A stretch of DNA of 64,000 nucleotides from positions 1,550,001 to 1,614,000 of the forward strand of contig JACGCM010001655.1 in assembly GCA_014058105.1 (NCBI GenBank), written 5' to 3'. The DNA comes from Kingdonia uniflora (lineage: Eukaryota > Streptophyta > Magnoliopsida > Ranunculales > Circaeasteraceae). Made by a program: the position numbers and the translations under genes. This document shows, one piece after another, positions 42,901 to 54,130 of the stretch (the first letter of the stretch is position 1; every line of letters begins with the position of its first letter). The notes beneath the pieces were generated by a model that saw only the letters and a program-made list of their open reading frames with translations, had not been told where the DNA came from and searched no databases.

Positions 42901-43900
42901 AGTTTTGCTTATCAATGGGTGGACGACCAAGATATGTTTTGAGCTCGAGAAAGGCTTGTTCACACTCAGGTGTCCAGTTGATCTCAGGATTATTTTTCTT
43001 TTTTACTTTATGGATTCCCTGATCGCGTAAAGAAGAAAAAAACCAAGCATGCCGGTTTGAGGATTTAGAAATGAAACGATTGAGGGCTGCTATCCTGCCA
43101 GCCACTTTTTGGATGTCTTTTTTGGTTTGGGGCGAAAACATGTCTTGGAGGGCTCGAATATGGGTGGGGTCAATCTCTATACCATATTTACTGATAAGGT
43201 GACCCAAATTTTTTTGTGATGACATGACAAATTGGCACTTGTCTGGCTTGCGTCTCATGTTAAACGTGCGAAGTATTGAGAAGATTTCTGTTAGGTCTTG
43301 GATATGGGTGTTTTTCTGAAGATTTTTGCATAACATGTCGTCGTTGTAGACTTCGACAGACTTGCCATGCAAAGGTTTAAACATGGTTGTAACAAGGCAT
43401 TCGTAGGTGGCTCCCACATTTTTAAGGCCGAAGGGCATAACATTAAAATACTAAAGGTCTTGTTCAGTTATAAAGGAAGTTTTAAGTTGATCTTAGGGGA
43501 GGAGGGGTACCTGATTGTAACCCAAGGCCGCGCCCATCATTAATAGGCGCTCTTGTCTAGCAGTGACATCGAGGAGTACTGAAATAGTCAGGAGGGGAAA
43601 ACTGTCCTTTGGTGCGTCCTTGTTGAGGTCTATGATGTCGACGCAGATTTTAATATTTCCATTTTTCTTTGGAACTGCCACAATGTTTGATATCCAGTCT
43701 GCGTACTTTACTTCTTTGATAAAGCCTGCGACTATGAGCTTGTCCACTTTAAGGTTCACATCTTCTCGAAGTTGTGGTGCCAAGTTACACTTATTTTGTT
43801 TTACTACTAAGGAATAGGGGATGAGATTGAAGCGATGGCATGCTAGGTTGGGGTCGACACAAGGCATCTCCTGAAATGTCCAGGCAAAGATATCTTTGTT
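42901..43900 (-). pseudogene. Reverse transcriptase of element E3
   Basis: Minus strand 43867-43493 gives MPCVDPNLACHRFNLIPYSL, LKVDKLIVAGFIKEVKYADW and KICVDIIDLNKDAPKDSF. From 43438 on, MPFGLKNVGATYECLVTTMF and VEVYNDDMLCKNL: the catalytic box is YNDD instead of YIDD. Both Asp residues remain, but the Ile-to-Asn change is unusual. HLISKYGIEIDPTHIRALQD follows. A frameshift near 43440-43490 splits the domain. Confidence 0.9.
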
Positions 43901-43939
43901 TGCTCAAAGGAACTCTGAGAGTTCGAGACGTTCTGGCTC

Positions 43940-44560
43940 ATTGTTAAAAGTTCTGATGAATGTACCTCGACCAGGACAGTCTAGTTCGATAAAAATAGTG
44001 GGTTCGATGGGTGAGGTGGTATCTGTCGAAGTCGAAGGGATAGAAAGATGCAGTGATTGCTATGGGCAGCTGACAAGTTTTTGGGTCTGGTCGATCTCCG
44101 GGTGCTCGCATGAGCGGGCAAGGCGTTGAGAGCCTTTCAGATTCCAAGTACCTTCGTGAGTACTGAAATGAAGGGTCTGATGGTAGGTCGAAGGTATGGC
44201 TCGCATGGCATGGAGCCAATCGCGTCCGAGTATACCAGCGTATTCAGACTTCTTCTCGATGACAAAGAAACTGGTTTGAAGGGTTATGTGGCCTGTGGTG
44301 ACGAGTAGGCTGATACGACCAATAGCGACTTCGGTTGCTCCATTGAAACCTTTCAATTCGACATTGGCTGCGGTTATGAGGTCTGTTTTCTTCATGATTT
44401 GATTTTTTTGGAGAAAGAGGACATCTACGGCGCTCCCTGTATCTATGAGCATTGTATGGAGGACGAGGTTCTCGATCTTAATCATGATGACTAATGGATC
44501 GGAATGGAGGAAACGAACGTGTGATGTATCATAGTCGATGAAAGAAATACCTTCGAGATG
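43940..44560 (-). pseudogene. Aspartic protease of element E3
   Basis: Minus-strand open stretch 44485-44060: LHTMLIDTGSAVDVLFLQKN carries the DTGS loop, then VELKGFNGATEVAIGRISLL and YAGILGRDWLHAMRAIPSTY. ILGRDWLH is the second conserved block of plant gypsy proteases. It is open for 141 residues. RT is reached only after a stop and frame change. Confidence 0.9.
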
Positions 44561-46350
44561 TGGGTGATGGCTTGATTATGGTAAGAGGGTTGGGAATTTC
44601 TCCTGATAGGTGAGCTTGTAACATTCTATGATGCGCTTTCATTTTCTCTTGGAATGTCTACTATCTATGTTGTTGACTTCGATGAAATTAATATTGTAAA
44701 TGTGTACCTCGGCTAGGTCAGTAGTAGGGGTAGATAGAGGCTTGAGGTAAGATCCGTTGAGGTAGCCTGGAAGATCAACAATATACTGGTACAAACGTCC
44801 TTCTCTAAAGATGAGATCGAGAGAGCGCTGAAGGGCAAAGCATTTATTGGTATGGTGACAGTTGCATTTGTGATTGGCACGATAGACTTGCCTGGTTTGA
44901 CTTTGATTGGTAAAGGGATACGCCAAATGGGGCCTACCTGTATGTGTGGTAGGAGGGTACTGAGGCGGGCAGTTAGTATAGACAAAACTGGCTTTGGTCG
45001 CTTATTGTAAGCTTCAACACTGTTATCAAAGCTAGGGTGTTTATGGTTCTCAGTCTCCTATAAGATGGGAGCGATCCGGGGTGTTGGAGTAGAATGGGGG
45101 TATTGCCGAGGTTTATTGAAGTTTGTGGTATGCGAAGGCTGGCTCTGTTTGCGGGAGTCATGAAGACGCTCGAGATTAATATAGCCATTGACCATAGAAG
45201 GCGTCTCTTCGAGTGTTTGAGGTTTGTGGAGGACTAGGTGCCCTTTTACTCGACTGTGATCGGACAGAGCATTCGAATATGGCAGAATAGCATTCGCACA
45301 GTCGAGAACCTCTATTTTCCAAGATTTGTTGAGGAATCTCCTTGGGAAGACTTCGATGGTCTCATTGCTGGATTTTCTAAAATTGAACCGAGCGTAAACT
45401 CTGACCTCTCTATCCTTGTTGAAGGAAAATTAGGCGACGAAAAGCTGTGATAGTTGCTCGAAGCTTCGCATCGAGCCATTTGGGAGGTTGTGGTACCATC
45501 GAAGGGGGTTGTCAGTAAGGCTGGTTGGAAAAAGGCGACATAACAGGTAGTCAGTCGCGGAGTAGAGGCTCAAAACATTTTTGAATTCGAGGATGTGGGA
45601 TTTAGGGTTTGTGTTACAGTATTTGCTTAGTTTGGGAGCACGAAAGTTGGAGGGTATTTCGATAGCCAAAAGTTTGGGGAAAATTAGGTTATTGAGGCGG
45701 CTCCAAGAGTTGGTGACTGGGTTCGCACCGACGCAAATGACTGGCCATATTTTGTGGTTGAAATCCCTCTGTGTAACATATGCAGGATGAGGGGGAGATT
45801 GGGGAATTCGAAGGTTGTGAGGTCGAGCATGAGGTATATATTCAGCACTGCATTCCCCAAGTCGCTCTCAAGAGGGACTACGCCTGGGGTATCGGGAGGA
45901 GCAAAGGGTAGAATCAGAAGAGTCTTCAATGGGGTAAATCTCGAGGTGGATAGAGCCGGTTAGGGGAATAATATGGGGGGCACCTTCGGCACCGATGTGA
46001 ACTGGGGGCATCTCGAGGCTTGGTGAGGGTCCTAGGCGGGCGCAAGCAGATACTCGCGATGGGTCTGGTACTTGGGATGGGCGAGCAGCTTCAAAAGGTT
46101 ATAATCTCTGTAGCTCTCGGACAGTGTTGCTTAGCTCATCGATTGCTCTATTCTATCTATTTTCATCATCCAAGCAACGATTCCGTTCAGTTTCCAGCGC
46201 CATACGGTAGCTTTCATGTTCCTGGTTTAATTGAGCCTGGTGGCACTTCTCTACTTTAGCAACTTGTTGGGATAATAAGGCTATTTGGGTAGCTACTCCG
46301 TCAATGGTGTTGCCTGCCTGGGTTGAGTTGAAATGACGTATGGGTGTCAT
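44561..46350 (-). pseudogene. gag of element E3
   Basis: ATG at 46350 (MTPIRHFNSTQAGNTIDGVA) with a Gln/Glu-rich coil to about 46150. A proline-rich linker and the capsid core follow: NTNPKSHILEFKNVLSLYSA, LFPTSLTDNPLRWYHNLPNG (45669-45430), and FNFRKSS-type sequence at about 45400-45240. A C-terminal knuckle-like stretch NHKCNCHHTNKCFALQRSLD is at about 44880. Frames change at least four times. It matches F gag block by block. Confidence 0.85.
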
Positions 46351-46435
46351 TGATGAGAAGCAGTAGATGTTGAAAATAAAGGGGGGAGAAATGGAAAAAA
46401 GGAATGGTGGGGTGGGAAGCACAGACGACGTTAAT

Positions 46436-47158
46436 TGTAGGGGTCTAACTTCTTTTAGAGGGGAAGTTGGCTCTTACAACGTGGAATCAATCTTCTATCA
46501 AAGGAATACAAGCAAATAGTATAAAGTAAGAATAAACTAGAGGCAAATACTTGCTTAGAGGCCCGAATGCGACACTCTACGACCTCTGATGAGGATTTTT
46601 AAGAAAGATTATATTACTAATGAGTAATTTGAGGGTTCGAATAGAGGGTTATGCAGGGAGGTTGAAGGTGAAATGTAAGGGGATGAAGATAATTTTTCTA
46701 ACCTCCACTTGGTTTCCTCTCTCCTCTATTTATAGAATCATAGGAAGCTGAGTCACCAAGTGTGGGTCAGATTACATGATTACTTATCAGGAAATCCCGG
46801 CAGAGTATGGGGGCCGGTCATATCTGTACTATCCCTGTGATAGCTGTCAGATGTGTCTCTATACTTCGGTACTGTGGCGCAGTGTTTGGCCCATCACTGC
46901 AGTTGTGAAGACCAATCATTAAGCAGACTTGTCTGGTGAGCTGGCTGCCTGTCCTGTCGTATTTTGACCATGTGCAGATATGGTCAAAGGGTACCTGTTG
47001 CGATGTGTTAATCTGTCCTCAGGGCTTTTTCTGGTGTCAAAATTTCATCTTCTGGGGATCTCGGGGAATTCTATTTTAGGGATCGAGTAGGCTTCGATAT
47101 ATTCAAGTAGGCTATTATCTGGGCTTCGACTGTCGAGGGCCGCGAGTAGGCTACTACA
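46436..47158 (-). repeat. 5' LTR of element E3 (723 bp) with primer site
   Basis: TGTAGGGGTCTAACTTCTTT to GCGAGTAGGCTACTACA. On the minus strand the LTR is followed (46435 downward) by ATTAACGTCGTCTGTGCTTC, a mutated form of the ATTTGGCGCCATCTGTG site seen in F. TATA complement (CTATTTATAGA) near 46726; palindrome 46963-46989. Confidence 0.95.
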
Positions 47159-47646
47159 CCTCCTTGGATCCCCATCTCTCCTGTTTATAGAGCATAGGAA
47201 GGGCTGAGTCTCCAAGGAAAGTTAAATTACAGGTGTATCCTCCGGGTATCTGGCAGGTATCCCGGAGTTGGTGTTGACGACGTAAATATCGAGTCTGGCA
47301 CTATGTTATGATACTGCAACTGTTATTGGTTCTATCACTGTAGTCGTCAGGACCAGCAGTGTCGCCGTTCTTGTCTTATAAGCTGGCTTATCTGACATGT
47401 CTGCCTTTGACCATGTACGAATATGGTCGAAGTGTTTCTGATGCTGATGTGGAGTTCATGTACTGACGGATCTATCATTGTCCTCGTGGCTTGTTCATAG
47501 TCGAGGCTTCGTCTTCGAGGCTTTATCTTGGTGTAGTCTTGGAAGGCCTGTTTACGGGCTGAATGGGTTTTGAGGAATTCATGTAAGCTTCGAAGTAGCC
47601 TTCGAGTGTTCGACTGGAGCTAGAAGGCTGCGAGTAGGCTACTACA
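47159..47646 (-). repeat. 3' LTR of element E4, second piece
   Basis: It resumes CCTCCTTGGATCCCCATCTC, homologous to 56284 onward, and ends GCGAGTAGGCTACTACA at 47646. The polypurine side (complement of GAGAGGGGGTGAA) follows. The palindrome is at 47406-47432. Confidence 0.9.
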
Positions 47647-47904
47647 TTCACCCCCTCTCAGGAAGGGTCTTAGAAATAAGGGTAGAGGCGTTTGCTAAAA
47701 AAAATTGTTGGTTGTTGGAATTTGAGCGGTTGATTGATGTATATTTGATTTCCGAGGAGTGTAATAAAAGAGGGTAATTACGAAGTTGTGGTGATTACAG
47801 AGTAATAAATGATGTTAATAAAGATATAAATATGGCTTATGGGGGGGGGTAAAATTGTATACTCTTCCTCTTCACTCTCTTCCTCTGCATTCTGTGAAAA
47901 TAAA

Positions 47905-48198
47905 ATGGATACCACTCCCAACACATGCGATCAGAAAAGGATGGGTTTTGCTAGACACCGTCGTGTAGGGCAGAAAACGGCTGAACTGAAGCTAAAGTTC
48001 TTTGGTAACAAGGAGCTCAACTGGAACATGCTGAACCTGGTGGAGGTGGAACCTGGGGAGCTGATCAACGGGAAATCCTATGCGTACTTGTGGGGAATGA
48101 TGAAGTGGAAGTTCACAGCTGCTGAAGAACGTTATCTCTTCCTATCAGCTTTGGCTGAGTGTCTTCTGCAGGAAGAAGATAAGTTGGTGGGGGAGTAG
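47905..48198 (+). CDS. asORF1 of element E4 (open, 97 residues)
   Basis: Open from MDTTPNTCDQKRMGFARHRR through MLNLVEVEPGELINGKSYAY-LW and RYLFLSALAECLLQEEDKL to TAG. TATAAATA at 47825-47832 lies 80 bp upstream. A longer frame could start at 47839, but this ATG aligns with E3 asORF1a, so it was chosen. It is close to asORF1a (35986) and more distant from the E2/H type. It has a basic N-terminal third and an acidic C-terminus. No known domain; function unknown. Confidence 0.6.
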   Translation: MDTTPNTCDQKRMGFARHRRVGQKTAELKLKFFGNKELNWNMLNLVEVEPGELINGKSYAYLWGMMKWKFTAAEERYLFLSALAECLLQEEDKLVGE

Positions 48199-48461
48199 GG
48201 CTCGACGGGAGGATCTAGCCCGTCTGAAAATAGGGTGGGTTCTTCATAAGGTAGTGGAAGGGTGTTGGTGGTGATAGGTTTAGTTATTTTTTGTATGGCT
48301 ATATTTGAAGGTTTCCTTTTCTGTTGTTGATTTTGTTGCTGTCTGTAGATTTTCTTCTTCCCTACTGTCCTCTATTTTGTAATCGATGTAATTAGAACAG
48401 TACTTCAATAAAATTGTGCACCATGTTTCGAGAGATTCTGATGGCTTAAATATTCTTGCAG
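48199..48461 (+). other. E4 spacer replacing asORF2 exons 1-3
   Basis: Only about 260 bp separate asORF1 from the acceptor of the last asORF2 exon; E3 has about 2.9 kb here. The PF04195-like exons and promoter are missing, an internal deletion. TGATGGCTTAAATATTCTTGCAG survives as the intron end. Confidence 0.55.
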
Positions 48462-49118
48462 ACAGATGCTTGGGCGCAGGCTCCCAACAAGGCCCATAAC
48501 GTAGCAATAATGCAGTTAATGCAGGCGATTGACAATCTGGAGCTTGCTCGAGGTACCGAAGCATCGCTGGTTTCTGAAATTAGAGTTTTAAAGTGAGATC
48601 AGGGGACTATCAGAGATGAATACGAGAGGAGGCTCGAAGCTCAACGGTACACCCATACGCAAGTTCTGAAGGTGAAACTGGCTGAGAAGGATAGGGTTAT
48701 TACAGAATAGAAGGAGACCTTCCAAGGGTAGTTTAATGATGAATGCGAGATGAATGTCAGGATCAAGGAGTTCATCGAAGATTTGGGGTATGATCCTGAG
48801 AATTTTAAGTGCTTGCCCAGAATCAATGATCCTGTTGCTGACGATGTTATTCTGACAGATAGGGTTGAAGTAGGTGTTGCTGGTATGGGTGTAAGAATGG
48901 GAGATGGCGCGGAGACTCCTGTGGTAAACATAGTTGCTACTGACACTCTGACCGAAGGGGTTGTGGGTGCTGCTGGGTCGAACCCTTCTACTGAAGGTAC
49001 TGGGGGTGCTGATGTGGAGGAACCGTTAGGAGGAGATGATGTAGCTACTCCACTTTGTGGTGATGTGCTGGAATCCTATTGTTTTTTTATGTTTTTTTTG
49101 TTGGGTTGTAATATGTAA
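48462..49118 (+). pseudogene. asORF2 last-exon remnant of element E4
   Basis: After the acceptor at 48461 the frame reads TDAWAQAPNKAHNVAIMQLM, then LELARGTEASLVSEIRVLK and a stop. NECEMNVRIKEFIEDLGYDP-type sequence follows, with a Gly/Val-rich end (48750-49118). It is homologous to the last exon in E2 (15619-16215) and E3 (40126-40696). With exons 1-3 deleted it cannot give the full protein. Confidence 0.65.
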
Positions 49119-49419
49119 ATAATGTTGAGCTTGCTTTGCATTTTATCTGTGAACTTGTAATTATTTTGAATTGCTGATGCAGGCTGTTCTGAAACTAGTT
49201 TATGTTAAGCTTGATTTGTACTGAATTGCTGTGCTAGAATCCTAATATATGCTCTGAACTTGATTTAAATTGATTTGTGTTGAAGTTGATTATCTGATAT
49301 ATGCTGTACTGAAGCTTCTTGTATGCAGTAGAGTTGTTAATATTCATCTCTACTTGTATCTGTGTGTGTTGTAAGTGTAGAATGCTTGTAGAATTGTCGA
49401 ACCTTGAAAAACTTCGAGA

Positions 49420-50225
49420 TGGTTCCATGAGTACCAGGCTTCGAGATGGACTTTAAAGGCCTGAGCCTGGTCAAAGTAGAACGTGGTCGCCCCCAATATA
49501 TTCTTGAGGAACCGGTCTCTTGACTATTAGTGCCCCTTAAGTTTGCTCGAATATTGGAGACTTGAAAATTTTTAAGGTCGCACCCAAGTATTAGTAAGGC
49601 GAAGGGTTGACATGACACTTAGGTTAAACCAAGAAACTTACTGGACATCGAAGGCTTGAGCCTAATCGAAGTAGAAAGTGGTCACCCCTAATGTATTCTC
49701 GAGGGTCCGGTCTGTCGACCATTCGTGCCCCTCGAGTTTGCTCGAAATTGGAGACTTGAAAAATTTCTGGGTCACCCCCAAGTGTCAGTCGGGTCGACGG
49801 GTTGACATGATACTTAGGTTAAACCAAGATATTCACTGGACTTCGAAGGCCTGAGCCTGATCAAAGTAAAATGTGGTCGCCTCTAATACATTCTCGAGGG
49901 TCCAGTCTGTCGTCCATTCGTGCCCCTCGAGTTTGCTCGAAATTAGAAACTTAAATAATTTTAGGGTCACCCACAAGTGTCAGTCGGGTTTAAGGGTTGA
50001 CATGACACTTAGGTTAAACCAAGAAATTTACTGGACTTCGAAGGTCTGAGCCTGATCGAAATAGAGCATGGTCACCCCCAATGCATTCTCGAGGGTCTGG
50101 TCTGTCGACCATTCGTGCCCCTCGAGTTTGCTCAAAATTGGAGAATTGAAAAATTTCAGGGTCAACCCCATGTGTCAGTCGGGTCGAAGGATTGACATGA
50201 CACATAGGTTAAGCCAAGAAATTTA
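49420..50225 (-). repeat. Tandem repeats of element E4, four units of 195 bp
   Basis: The landmark GCCCCTCGAGTTTGCTCG recurs at about 49531, 49726, 49921 and 50116, an exact 195-bp period. Other landmarks are GGTCTGTCGACCATTCGTG, CAGTCGGGTCGAAGG and TTGACATGACACTTAGGTT. The unit is shorter than in E2/H (about 218 bp), where an extra GCGAAGCATTATG-type stretch is present. The small frames over it are repeat shadows. Confidence 0.9.
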
Positions 50226-50309
50226 CTTAAAAATAGGAGATGAAGTTCAGAGGAAAATATGTTCATTGATTATACTATATTTATATCAGTGGAACATGGT
50301 GAAGGCCGT

Positions 50310-51420
50310 AGCCTGTTATATGATACTAACTGCATTTTATTCCATGGATTTGGTAGAGGCTCTTCATCTTCTGTCATCAGGTAATATGAACCCTTGTCGG
50401 CTTTATCGTAAACGACATAAGTTTCTTCCCAGGATTCGGCTAGCTTGCTGATATTTCAAAGTTTTGAAGACTGTGTAGCACGTCGAAGTACAAGATCTCC
50501 AATGTTGAAACTTCATGGTTGAACTCTCTTGTTATATGACTTCTGTAGGGATAGATAGTAATGAACGGTGTTGGCGATGGCTCGGTCTCTGGTTTCGTCG
50601 ATCCATAACATATTGTAGCCGAGTTCAAACTTGTTATCTTTGTTTGGGAAGTTGGGATCTCGTGTGGGTACTTCAAATTGAGTAGGGAGTGCTTCTTCAG
50701 TACCATAGGCTAGAAGAAAAGGAGTACAGTCGTTGTTTTTCTTGGTGTTGTTCGATAGGCCCAGAAGACATGCTATAATTCTTGAACCCATCGTCCTTTC
50801 TTTGTATCGACATACTTCATGAGACCGTTGACTATTACTTTGTTGATTGCTTCGACCATATCATTCCCTTGGGGGTAGTAAGGTGTTGAGGGTGAGAGGA
50901 TGATGTTGTACTTCTTAAAGAAATTTTTGACTTTGTTCCCAACGAAATGTGGACCATTGTCACAATGAATCATATGAGGACGCCGAAACGTGTGAAGATG
51001 TTTTCCCATAAAAATTTGATGACTTCTTCTTCTCTGGTTGGACACAATGGTACGGCTTCGACCTATTTGGTAAAATAATCTGTTGTAACAAGAATGTTTT
51101 CTCGGCTACATGAAGCTTTGGGAAAAAGACCCACAAGACCGTTGGCCCATCGTTTGAATTGTAAAAAGGACTTGGCTAAAGTAGAGGTTTTGTGAGGGGC
51201 TATGGATATCGCGGGCATGGCGCAGAATTTGTCATAATGTTTGGCATACTCTTCGGCCTGCTTCTTCATATTTGGCCAGAATAAACCTTGGGCGATGGCT
51301 TAAAGGGCCATAGATCGACCGGCGGTATGAGCACCGTAGCCACCTTCGTGGAGTTCAACTAGAATTGAAGAAGCCTCGTTTTGAGAAATACGTCAAAGGA
51401 GGACGCCATTTGGGGATTTG
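50310..51420 (-). pseudogene. Integrase of element E4
   Basis: Minus strand: MKKQAEEYAKHYDKF (zinc finger with the last Cys region changed), LVTTDYFTK (first Asp), MIHCDNGPHFVGNKVKNFFK (second Asp) and YYPQGNDMVEAINKVIVNGL (Glu). The C-terminus follows: TPFLLAYGTEEALPTQFEVP, RDRAIANTVHYYLSLQKSYN, KRVQP. Frameshifts lie at about 50510, 50780 and 51060. Confidence 0.9.
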
Positions 51421-52400
51421 CAATGTAACTCGTGTTTGAGGATGGTGTATCTGCGGCAGTTTTCAAATAATGACCTTTTAACTTTGGGAACGTCTGGGAG
51501 GATAGCATTGTTGAAGTTGTGGTGTTCACCAGTCGTCTGGATCGAGACTCTCGCCCCTATTATTGATGATATTGACTTCCATCTGGTCGATACTTGGGTG
51601 TTTGAGTACTTTTATATGAAGAGTTCAGGATTTGGACTGGCCTAACATAGCTGCTATGTAGGTAAGGGAATCTACGTATCTATTTTTACCCCTGGGATAG
51701 TGAGTAATAGAAGATTTTTCAGGGAAATGGTCCATGCGCTAGTGAACGCGAGCAACATATTCGGCCATGCGACCCTTGGCTTGATTTTCATCTGAGTATT
51801 GTCTTTGGATGAGTTGGGAATTAATGTAAACTGTAAGTTTAGGGACACCAAGATTGATTGTGAGGTCGAGGCCATGGATCAAGGCTTCATACTCAGCCTC
51901 GTTTTTGGAGCATTCAAAGTTTTTCTTAACTGCCTTTTTAATTTGATCATTGGTGGGTGTGACTAGGACAATACCGATCCCCGAACTGTTAGGTCCAGGG
52001 GATCCATCTGTGAAGAAACGCTAACCTTTGTTAGGGTTCTATGGGTCTGTGGGTTTAGGCTGGTCTTCTAATAGTTCATCTTCATGTTCCTCCCTGTCGA
52101 CATCTTTGACCGGGAAGTCAGCAAGAAAATCGGCGACTGCTTGGACTTTTCGGGATACTTTCTTCTCAAATGTGATATCATGTTCCCCCAGATAAACGGA
52201 CCACTGTTGTACTCGTCTGGATTTGTCTTTCTTGCTAAGAATTTCTCGAAGGGGATAACTTGTTATAATGTGGATTGGGTGAGCTTGAAAATATGGTTTG
52301 AGTTTTTGGGAAGTATAGACGAGGGTGAGGAGAAAATGCTCAAGTTTCATGTATCGAGTTTCTGCAGGTGTTAGAGTTTTGTTGATAAAATATAAAGGTT
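51421..52400 (-). pseudogene. Dual RNase H region of element E4
   Basis: The classical RNase H/connection end is open at 52350-52039: LKPYFQAHPIHIITSYPLRE and QQWSVYLGEHDITFEKKVSR, then VQAVADFLADFPV. The aRNH lies at about 51990-51600 in broken frames (EYEALIHGLDLTINLGVPKL-type and ADSLTYIAAMLG-type sequence). This is the same dual layout as E2 and E3. Confidence 0.8.
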
Positions 52401-53560
52401 TTTCAAGGTAGGATTCGAGTTGAATGAAGACTGAGCTGATAGACGTGTCAGTGACTGCGAGCTATAAAAAATGTATTTCGCCTTCGACAGGGGTGATGAT
52501 GATGGGCGGTCGACCAAGGTATGTTTTAAGTTTGAGAAAGGCCTGTTCACAGTCAGGTGTCCAGCTGATCTCAGGATTGCTTTTCTTTTTAGCCTTATTG
52601 ACGCCTTGGTCGTGGAAGAGAGAAAAGAGCCAAGTACAGTGGTTTAAGGATTTGGAAATGAAATGGGTAAGGGCTGCTATCTTACTAGCAACTTTTTGAA
52701 CATCTTTTTTGGTTCGGGGCGAAGGAATGTCGGTGAGGGATTTGATATGGGTAGGGTCTATCTCGATGTCTCATTTGCAGATAAGGTAGCCTAAAAATTT
52801 GCCAGATGAAGAGCCAAACTAGCATTTTTCTAGGTTAAGTTTCATATTGTATGTTTGAAGTATCGAAAAGACTTCGGTTAGGTCCTGGATGTCGGTCTAT
52901 TTTTAGATGCTCTTGCATAACATGTCGTCGATGTAAACTTCGACCGACTTGCCAAACAATGGTTTAAACATGATTGTAACAAGGCGTTGGTAGGTGGCAT
53001 CGGCATTTTTATGGCCGAAGGTCATGACGTTAAAACAGTAAAGGCCTTTTCAGTGATAAAAGAAGCTTTAAGTTGATCCTCGTAGAGGAGGGGTACCTGA
53101 TTGTAACCCGAAGCCGCGTCCATCATCGATAGGCGCTCATGTTCAGGAGTGGCATCGTGGAGTACTGAAATGATCGGGAGGAGAAAGCTGTCCTTCGATG
53201 TGTTTTTGTTGAGGTCTGTGAAGTCGACGCAGATTCTAATCTTGTCATTCTTTTTGGGAACTGTAACAATGATGAATATCCAATCAACATACTTGACTTC
53301 TCTAATGAAACCCGCGGCTATAAGTTTGTCGAACTCGAGGTTTATAGCCTCTCGATGTCTTGGGGATAAGGTATGCTTCTTCTATTTTACTGTTGTGGAG
53401 TGAGGGATGAGGTTGAGGCGATGACAGGCTAAACTGGGATCAACACTGGGCATATCTTGAAATGTCCATGCGAAGACGTCGATGTTTGTTCGAAGGAAGT
53501 TTGTGAGTTCGAGGCGTTCGGCCTCATCTAAAAAGGTTTCGATGAATGTACTCTATCAGG
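52401..53560 (-). pseudogene. Reverse transcriptase of element E4
   Basis: Minus strand, frames broken about every 100-200 bp: FRMKEVKYVD-type fingers near 53300, MDAASGYNQVPLL near 53100, VEVYIDDMLCKS near 52930 (YIDD intact) and GFLGYLICK near 52780. A plus-strand frame over it (53149-53403) is a shadow. More decayed than the E3 copy. Confidence 0.85.
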
Positions 53561-53599
53561 ACCGTCGAGTTCAATATAGACAGTCGGTTTGATGGGTGA

Positions 53600-54130
53600 G
53601 ATGGCAGATATCGAAGGTATGAGGATAGAGGGAGACAGTAATTACTATGGTAGTCTGACGAGTTTTCGGGTCTGATTAATCTCTCGATGCTCACATGAAT
53701 AGGCGAGGCATTGGGAGCCTTTCAAGCTCCACGTACCACAAGCGGTAGTGAATTGAAGGGTTTGATGATAAGTCGAAGGTATGACACATATGGCATAGAG
53801 CCAGTCGCGCCCAAGGATTCTGTGGTACTCATATTTCTTATCAATGACAAGAAAGTTGGTTTGAAGTGTAACTGGGCCAGTTGTGAATGGAAGGCTAATT
53901 CGACCAACGACAACTTTAGTAGCCCCATTAAAGCCTTTGAGTTGGACATTGGCGACAATGATGAGGTCTATTTTGTTCATGGCTTAGACGGTTTGAAGGA
54001 AAAGTACATCAGCTGCAATTCCAGTATCGATGAGCATGGTGTGGAGGACAAGATGTTCGACCTTAATCATAATGACTAAAGGGTCGAAAGGGGGAAAACG
54101 AGCATGCAATGTATCACAGTCAATGAATAA
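53600..54130 (-). pseudogene. Aspartic protease of element E4
   Basis: Minus strand: DTGIAADVLF near 54020 (DTGI where DTGS/A is usual), a stop, then MNKIDLIIVANVQLKGFNGA, VVGRISLPFTTGPVTLQTNF and ILGRDWLYAICVIPSTYHQT (53980-53645). A stop separates the active-site loop from the rest, so no whole protease can be made. Confidence 0.85.

Larger units (their letters stand above)
35027..47158 (-). mobile_element. Element E3: full-length Tat-lineage retrotransposon, 12.1 kb
   Basis: LTRs at 35027-35730 and 46436-47158 agree at about 92-93% by eye. Flanks are CTTCC (35022-35026) and CCTCC (47159-47163), a 5-bp duplication with one mismatch. Element order on the minus strand: gag, PR, RT, RNase H, aRNH, integrase, tandem-repeat remnant, then three antisense genes on the + strand, and the 3' LTR. 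It is inserted in the 3' LTR of E4. All frames contain stops or shifts, so it is not autonomous now. Confidence 0.95.

Noticed and set aside
49420..50225. Possible CRISPR-like array of regular repeats
   Set aside because: Units are contiguous 195-bp tandem repeats without unique spacers in plant retroelement DNA.
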